Of a DNA stretch of 64,000 nt, positions 60,283 through 64,000 are shown piece after piece. How positions within the stretch are numbered: position 1 is the stretch's first letter; every line of letters begins with the position of its first letter. Origin of the DNA: an uncultured Bacilli bacterium (lineage in GTDB: Bacteria > Bacillota_I > Bacilli_A > RF39 > UBA660); assembly GCA_934120715.1 (NCBI GenBank), contig CAKOUW010000007.1:8004-72003 (forward strand), written 5' to 3'. Below the pieces are notes generated by a model that saw nothing but the letters and a program-made list of their open reading frames with translations, searched no databases and was not told where the DNA came from. The position numbers were made by a program, and so were the translations under genes.

Positions 60283-60316
60283 TAGCAATGAGTTCATGAT
60301 GAATTTATTGCTTTTT
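60283..60316 (+). terminator. Terminator after the beta-helix gene
   Basis: AGCAATGAGTTCAT and GATGAATTTATTGCT form a long stem with two G-U wobbles, then five T residues. Confidence 0.85.
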
Positions 60317-60336
60317 GTACTGTTTTGTATTATAAT
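60308..60336 (+). promoter_or_regulatory. Promoter of the DUF3419 gene
   Basis: TTGCTT (60308-60313) and TATAAT (60331-60336), spacer 17, overlapping the preceding terminator. Confidence 0.6.
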
Positions 60337-60363
60337 AGCAGATAAATTTTAAGGGGAGATATT

Positions 60364-61503
60364 ATGTTAAAAAGTGGTTATGATGTTTTATTAGTTGGAA
60401 ATAGACAGCTTAATTCTAGTGAGTTAGAAAAAATGGGTAGGGAGTGCATTTCTAATTATAGTCAAAAGAGAATAGTTTCTGATAATGATTGTGAAAATGC
60501 TGATAAGTTATCTGTGGCTTTATTTGAAGATAGTCCTCATATATATGTAAATCCAACAGAAAATTTAATGTTAGGAAATTATGTAAAAGATGGAGATACT
60601 GTTGCGACAGTTTATGGTAGTGGAGATTTTGCTTTAGATGCTGTTTTTCACGGAGCTAAGGAAGTAGTGGGATTTGATATTAATAAACTTCAATATCCTG
60701 TTGGTGCTTTTAAGACTGCAGCATTGAAAGTATTAGATTATGATGATTATTTTGCTTTCTTTTCTGATACTATGAGTAGTTTATATTTGGATAAGAGTGT
60801 TTATGGTAAAATTAAGTTAGCTGATCCTAAAAACAAATTTTATAAATTTTGGGATCCAATGATTAATCAATACGATAAAGATAAGAAAAGTTTAAGTGGT
60901 AATCCAATAGTTGGTATGGGTGAGTTTTCTTTATTTGAAATTGCTTTAACATATTCTAAAATTATGGGTATTAGTTATGCCAAAATTCCAGAACTTATTA
61001 TGGGACCACAAGGTGTACAAACACCTGGCAGTTATAATGAAAATGCAAGCTCATATGAAGATACTAAAGAAAAATTAAAATCTTCTAATATTTCTTTTTT
61101 AAAGAGTAGTTTATTGGGCTTTAGAAGACAGCTTGTTTTATCTAAATATTTAGGTAGTAATTTTTCTGGATTTGATACTATTTATTTGTCTAATGTCCCA
61201 GAATATATAGAGGGCGATTCTTTTGTTAATACTGTTCAAAAACAGCTGATGCCATTATTAAAAGACGATGGTAGTGTTGTTTATTGTTGTCAAGGAAGAG
61301 ACCCTAAAATACTTAGTGGTGGTATTAGCAGTTTAAATTTACGTGATAATATGTCTGTTGATGCTATCCAAGAGAAAAATGATGTTATAGCATTTGATAT
61401 GCTTAGTAAAATGTATGGTGTTTCTATTGAAACAGCTCCAACTTTATCTGATTTTAATGGCCCTAGCAAACATGATACCTTTGTTAAAGTTATGAAAAAA
61501 TGA
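60364..61503 (+). CDS. DUF3419/BtaA-like SAM-dependent protein
   Basis: The 379-residue protein has a Rossmann-type SAM-binding segment VATVYGSGDFALDAVFHGAKEVVGFDINKLQYPVG (split motif near 80-115) and LDYDDYFAFF, patterns of DUF3419 proteins related to BtaA, which transfers a 3-amino-3-carboxypropyl group from SAM to diacylglycerol in betaine-lipid synthesis. Whether this homologue acts on lipids is unknown. No BtaB-like N-methyltransferase is nearby. RBS AAGGGGAG; TGA stop. Confidence 0.75.
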   Translation: MLKSGYDVLLVGNRQLNSSELEKMGRECISNYSQKRIVSDNDCENADKLSVALFEDSPHIYVNPTENLMLGNYVKDGDTVATVYGSGDFALDAVFHGAKEVVGFDINKLQYPVGAFKTAALKVLDYDDYFAFFSDTMSSLYLDKSVYGKIKLADPKNKFYKFWDPMINQYDKDKKSLSGNPIVGMGEFSLFEIALTYSKIMGISYAKIPELIMGPQGVQTPGSYNENASSYEDTKEKLKSSNISFLKSSLLGFRRQLVLSKYLGSNFSGFDTIYLSNVPEYIEGDSFVNTVQKQLMPLLKDDGSVVYCCQGRDPKILSGGISSLNLRDNMSVDAIQEKNDVIAFDMLSKMYGVSIETAPTLSDFNGPSKHDTFVKVMKK

Positions 61504-61524
61504 ACGACTTGTTCGTTTTTTTTT
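61502..61524 (+). terminator. Terminator after the DUF3419 gene
   Basis: GAACGA and TCGTTT-type arms (AACGA-CTTG-TTCGTT) with nine T residues follow the TGA. Confidence 0.75.
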
Positions 61525-61547
61525 AGAAACAAATACTTTATTTTTCA

Positions 61548-61553
61548 TATAAT
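61548..61553 (+). promoter_or_regulatory. Candidate -10 of the collagen-like gene
   Basis: TATAAT at 61548-61553, about 22 bases before the start; no good -35 is seen. Confidence 0.4.
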
Positions 61554-61574
61554 ACAATATGTGAGGTTTTTTAT

Positions 61575-62540
61575 ATGAATTGTAATGATAAGTTTGATGA
61601 TATTATAGAATCTAATAAATTACGAAACAAATTACGTGAAATGGGGATTTGTGGTTTGGTAGGACCTACAGGTCCAACTGGACCCACTGGACCAACTGGG
61701 CCAACTGGAGCAGGTTTGAGAATTCTTGGTTCTTTTGATAGTATGGATGATTTAATAAAATATCATCCAACTGGTGATAATGGGGATTGCTTTATAGTTC
61801 AGGGAGATTTAGTTGTTTGGGATGAGGATACAAATTCTTGGAAATCAACAGGAGCTATTGAAGGGCCTCCTGGTGAAGCTGCTACTATAGAAGTTAAGGA
61901 TACTAGAACAGGTGATGCTGGTACTGATGCTATAGTTTTGGATAATGCAGTTGGTAATCATCATTTTTTAGAGTTTGTTATACCTAGAGGTGAAAAGGGT
62001 GATCAAGGTGTTCCAGGAGAAAAAGGTGATCCGGGTGCACAAGGTCCTAAAGGTGATACTGGTGCGATAGGTCCAATAGGTCCAACTGGTCCAACTGGGC
62101 CACAAGGTTCACTTGGCCCTACTTCTTACAATGTGGTTTGTTTTGCTAGTTTTAAGGATTCTACTACTGCAGGCACTTCTACAATTACTACCACTAGAAT
62201 TATCCCTGGACTTTCTGATATTATATCTATCTCTGGTAATCAAATAAAGGTTGCAAGGACCAGTGTGTTTGAAATTACTTTGTGCGGTAGAATATCTGGT
62301 GTTACTAATGATACTGGTGGTAAATTTTATTTATATAATACTACAACTGGTGAGAAGATTAGCGATATGGAATTTGTTCTTGATAAAGGTAATACTAGCG
62401 ATATGGATTTTTCAGAAGTTAATTTTGCGGATGTCTATGCTGGTGGTAATCTTGAAGTTAGGACAGAGATTATTGGAAATGATACTGGTAGTGTTTCTTT
62501 TTCAATGATTAATATTATTCTTAAGAGTTATAAGATGTAA
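61575..62540 (+). CDS. Collagen-like protein with BclA-type C-terminal domain
   Basis: The 321-residue protein has a short N-terminal head (about 1-33, ending CGL), then Gly-x-Thr/Pro repeats (GPTGPTGPTG) to about 50, a globular insertion (about 50-135), a second collagen-like block (GEKGDQGVPGEKGDPG... to about 185), and a beta-rich C-terminal domain of about 135 residues, probably a jelly-roll trimer like BclA. There is no obvious signal peptide, as in exosporium glycoproteins. In spore formers such proteins make surface hair; here that role is inferred. Confidence 0.82.
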   Translation: MNCNDKFDDIIESNKLRNKLREMGICGLVGPTGPTGPTGPTGPTGAGLRILGSFDSMDDLIKYHPTGDNGDCFIVQGDLVVWDEDTNSWKSTGAIEGPPGEAATIEVKDTRTGDAGTDAIVLDNAVGNHHFLEFVIPRGEKGDQGVPGEKGDPGAQGPKGDTGAIGPIGPTGPTGPQGSLGPTSYNVVCFASFKDSTTAGTSTITTTRIIPGLSDIISISGNQIKVARTSVFEITLCGRISGVTNDTGGKFYLYNTTTGEKISDMEFVLDKGNTSDMDFSEVNFADVYAGGNLEVRTEIIGNDTGSVSFSMINIILKSYKM

Positions 62541-62545
62541 ATTAT

Positions 62546-62577
62546 ACAAATACTGACCTTTGGGTTGGTATTTTTGT
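62546..62577 (+). terminator. Terminator after the collagen-like gene
   Basis: AAATACTGACC and GGTTGGTATTT pair across TTTG with a T-rich tail. Confidence 0.8.
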
Positions 62578-62753
62578 GTTTATGAAAATGTTTTTATTGT
62601 GCTATAATATTGTAGATGAAGTAGGGTGTTTTGAGGTATGACAAAATAATGACTTGAAATCAATATAAAATGAAAATATTTGAGTGTAGTAGATAAACAT
62701 GGTATAAATTAGGATTGTATTTATGTAGATTAATTGTTATATAGGGGGCTAAG

Positions 62754-63160
62754 ATGGATTTTGTTTTTCATGGGAGTTCTACTCCAAATTTAAAAGTTTT
62801 AAAACCAAATAAGAGTACTCATATGAAGGAATGGGTATATGCGACACCATCAAAAGCAATCGCAACTATATTCTTATCTAAAATGGGTAATGATTTGTAT
62901 TATTCATTATCTGGTAATGGTATAGAATATCAGTTGAATTAGTGGAGAGAGGTCCTTTGATGTTTAAAAAGATCTTTGATTGTGATGGATATATTTATAA
63001 ATTAGATGCCTCAAATTTTAAAAGAGGTATGACTACTTGGTCTCTAGAGGTAGTGAGTGATAGAGAAGAAAAAGTTATTGATTGTGAGTATGTAGAAAAT
63101 GTTTATAATGAATTGCTTAAATTAAATGAAAATGGTGAAATCATTAAAATGGTGAGGTGA
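62754..63160 (+). pseudogene. Conserved protein split by a single-base frameshift
   Basis: Frame one (62754-62942) encodes MDFVFHGSSTPNLKVLKPNK... ending SLSGNGIEYQLN-stop; frame two continues from 62942 as ERGPLMFKKIF, GYIYKLDASNFKRGMT and NVYNELLKLNENGEI to TGA. Adding one base in the AATTAG at about 62937-62941 gives an uninterrupted frame (QLNLVERGPL) of about 135 residues. The HGS start and layout recall a family of small proteins of unknown function. Frame two has its own ATG at 62960 with AGAGAGG, so separate translation is possible. Could also be a sequencing error. Confidence 0.65.
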
Positions 63161-63165
63161 TTAAG

Positions 63166-63783
63166 ATGAATTTGATTGGTAGTAAAACAATAGAAACAAA
63201 AAGGTTAGTTTTAATAAACTCTAAGATGAAAGAACAAAAAAGATTATGGGAGATATTAATGATACCAGAAGTAAATAAATGGTATTTAACAGGTGCTAAA
63301 AAGCATGCGAATAACCCTGAACATTGGACTTGGGAAAACCAAGAGAAATTTTATAAATCCAAAGTCCTTAATGCAAACAATAAAGATGTATTTGTATGGA
63401 GTGTATTTTTAAAGCCTGAATACGCAAATAATGGTTGTGAAGAAATAATTGGACAGGTATCTGCTCAAGAAAGTGGGGAAGATATAACTATTCGCGATGT
63501 GGGTTGGTATATAAATCCATCTTATCAAGGAAAAGGCTATGCAACAGAAGCTGCTCAAGCAATGATAGATTATATGTTTAAAGAAGTAGAAATAGTTAAA
63601 ATTTCTTCTGGTGCAGTAAAAGATAATTCATCATCTTGTAGAATATTTGAAAAATTGGGATTTAATAAAGTTGGGGAAGTAATAGAGGAATCGCCTTATA
63701 CCTTTTATGGTGGACTATTAACTTTTTCTAAATATGAATTAACAAGAGAGGGGTATTTTAATAATGAAAATAATAGAATATGA
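63166..63783 (+). CDS. GNAT acetyltransferase, RimJ-like
   Basis: The 205-residue protein has an N-terminal IETKRLVLINSKMKEQ segment, GQVSAQESGEDITIRDVGWYINPSYQGKGYATEAAQAMIDYM with the acetyl-CoA loop, and NSSSCRIFEKLGFNKVGE near the end, typical of RimJ/RimL-type N-acetyltransferases. Target (ribosomal protein N-terminus or small molecule) unknown. ATG 63166 follows GAGGTGAT. Confidence 0.88.
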   Translation: MNLIGSKTIETKRLVLINSKMKEQKRLWEILMIPEVNKWYLTGAKKHANNPEHWTWENQEKFYKSKVLNANNKDVFVWSVFLKPEYANNGCEEIIGQVSAQESGEDITIRDVGWYINPSYQGKGYATEAAQAMIDYMFKEVEIVKISSGAVKDNSSSCRIFEKLGFNKVGEVIEESPYTFYGGLLTFSKYELTREGYFNNENNRI

Positions 63784-64000
63784 AGATAAATATCTAGATG
63801 ATGTTAAAGATTTATTAGTTGAACTTGAAGAATATATTGTATCAATTGATAAAGATAATTTAGATCAAGTTCATCCAGAATATAGAGATAAAATGGCAAT
63901 TTTGGATTTAAAAGAAGTTAAAGATAATAATGGAAAATGTTATCTGGCAGTTGAAGATAACAAAGCTATAGGCCTAATTATGGGATGTATTTTTCCGTAT
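63764..64000 (+). CDS. GNAT-family acetyltransferase, 3' end outside window
   Basis: ATG 63764 lies 20 bases inside the previous gene after GAGGGGT. The 79 codons present give MKIIEYEDKYLDDVKDLLVELEEYI ... CYLAVEDNKAIGLIMGCIF, the usual beta1-alpha1 and beta2-beta3 elements of a GNAT fold. The acetyl-CoA motif would lie beyond the window. Confidence 0.7.
   Translation, partial: MKIIEYEDKYLDDVKDLLVELEEYIVSIDKDNLDQVHPEYRDKMAILDLKEVKDNNGKCYLAVEDNKAIGLIMGCIFPY

Noticed and set aside
61290..61532. 80-codon minus-strand frame
   Set aside because: Shadow of the DUF3419 gene and its terminator.
1..64000. UGA as tryptophan (mollicute code)
   Set aside because: Full-length genes end at TGA (nth, DUF3419, gene at 63157-63783) and use TGG for Trp.
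1..64000. CRISPR array, tRNA or rRNA genes
   Set aside because: No regular short repeats with spacers and no cloverleaf or rRNA core sequences were seen by eye.

Overview
This window is chromosomal DNA from a very AT-rich, walled, low-GC Gram-positive bacterium. The gene content and order point to an uncultured gut lineage of the Bacilli/Clostridia side of the Firmicutes, of the RF39/TANB77 or 'Firmicutes CAG' kind. Evidence for this is Bacillus-like synteny (dnaD-nth-ponA-recU-gpsB-rnpB, then rodZ-like-pgsA-recA-rny), a type B RNase P RNA, RNase Y plus RNase J, a SUF operon ordered C-D-S-U-B, and peptidoglycan enzymes with a sortase. TGA is used as a stop (nth, the 60.4 kb gene), so this is not a UGA=Trp mollicute. 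Ribosome binding sites are typically GGAGG or AGGTGAT. A CotD-like coat gene, small YjcZ-like membrane peptides and a BclA-like collagen protein suggest a spore former or a descendant of one; that is inference.

Region by region. 1-14.9 kb is core housekeeping: HU (partial), CCA enzyme, DnaD, Nth, PBP1A, RecU, GpsB, RNase P RNA, RodZ-like, PgsA, RecA, a MurE ligase, RNase Y, a short YhcG-N-like fragment and RNase J. 15-21.9 kb holds a CmpB-like membrane protein, a GT2 glycosyltransferase and the SRP pathway genes ftsY, ylxM and ffh, with a HerA-like ATPase between them. 22-26.2 kb is a 3.9 kb serine-integrase element (dam methylase, tiny ORF, large serine recombinase, decayed ORF, NERD protein) sitting inside a CotD-like gene; removing it at a GT core rejoins the gene in frame. 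26.3-33 kb carries rpoZ, recX, PrsA, two tiny membrane peptides, a HIT protein, a large unknown acidic protein and a candidate structured RNA. 33-37.4 kb is the SUF iron-sulfur operon with a very short SufD.

37.5-43 kb has a short SSB, a GNAT, a pyrimidine nucleoside phosphorylase, and a cell-surface module: a thioester-domain adhesin with a VPDTG sorting signal, its sortase and a membrane protein, facing a VanY-like carboxypeptidase. 43.1-46 kb is a decay zone: a DacF cut off before its KTG motif, a 27-bp direct repeat, a serine recombinase with a large in-frame internal deletion, an intact small pyrophosphatase, and two broken genes. 46-50.4 kb has a C39-like peptidase, NfeD/SPFH genes, and trpS behind a tryptophan T-box followed by a ten-codon Trp-Trp leader ORF.

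50.4-54.2 kb has a YfhO-like protein and a second complete serine recombinase with its own tiny upstream ORF. 54.3-60.2 kb is one regulatory/export unit: response regulator, histidine kinase, a likely regulator-binding direct repeat, FtsX-type permease, ABC ATPase and a membrane-anchored beta-helix protein rich in Asn/Gly/Pro. The end contains a DUF3419 (BtaA-like) protein, a collagen-like protein, a frameshifted gene and two GNAT acetyltransferases, the last cut by the window edge. No tRNA, rRNA or CRISPR array was seen.
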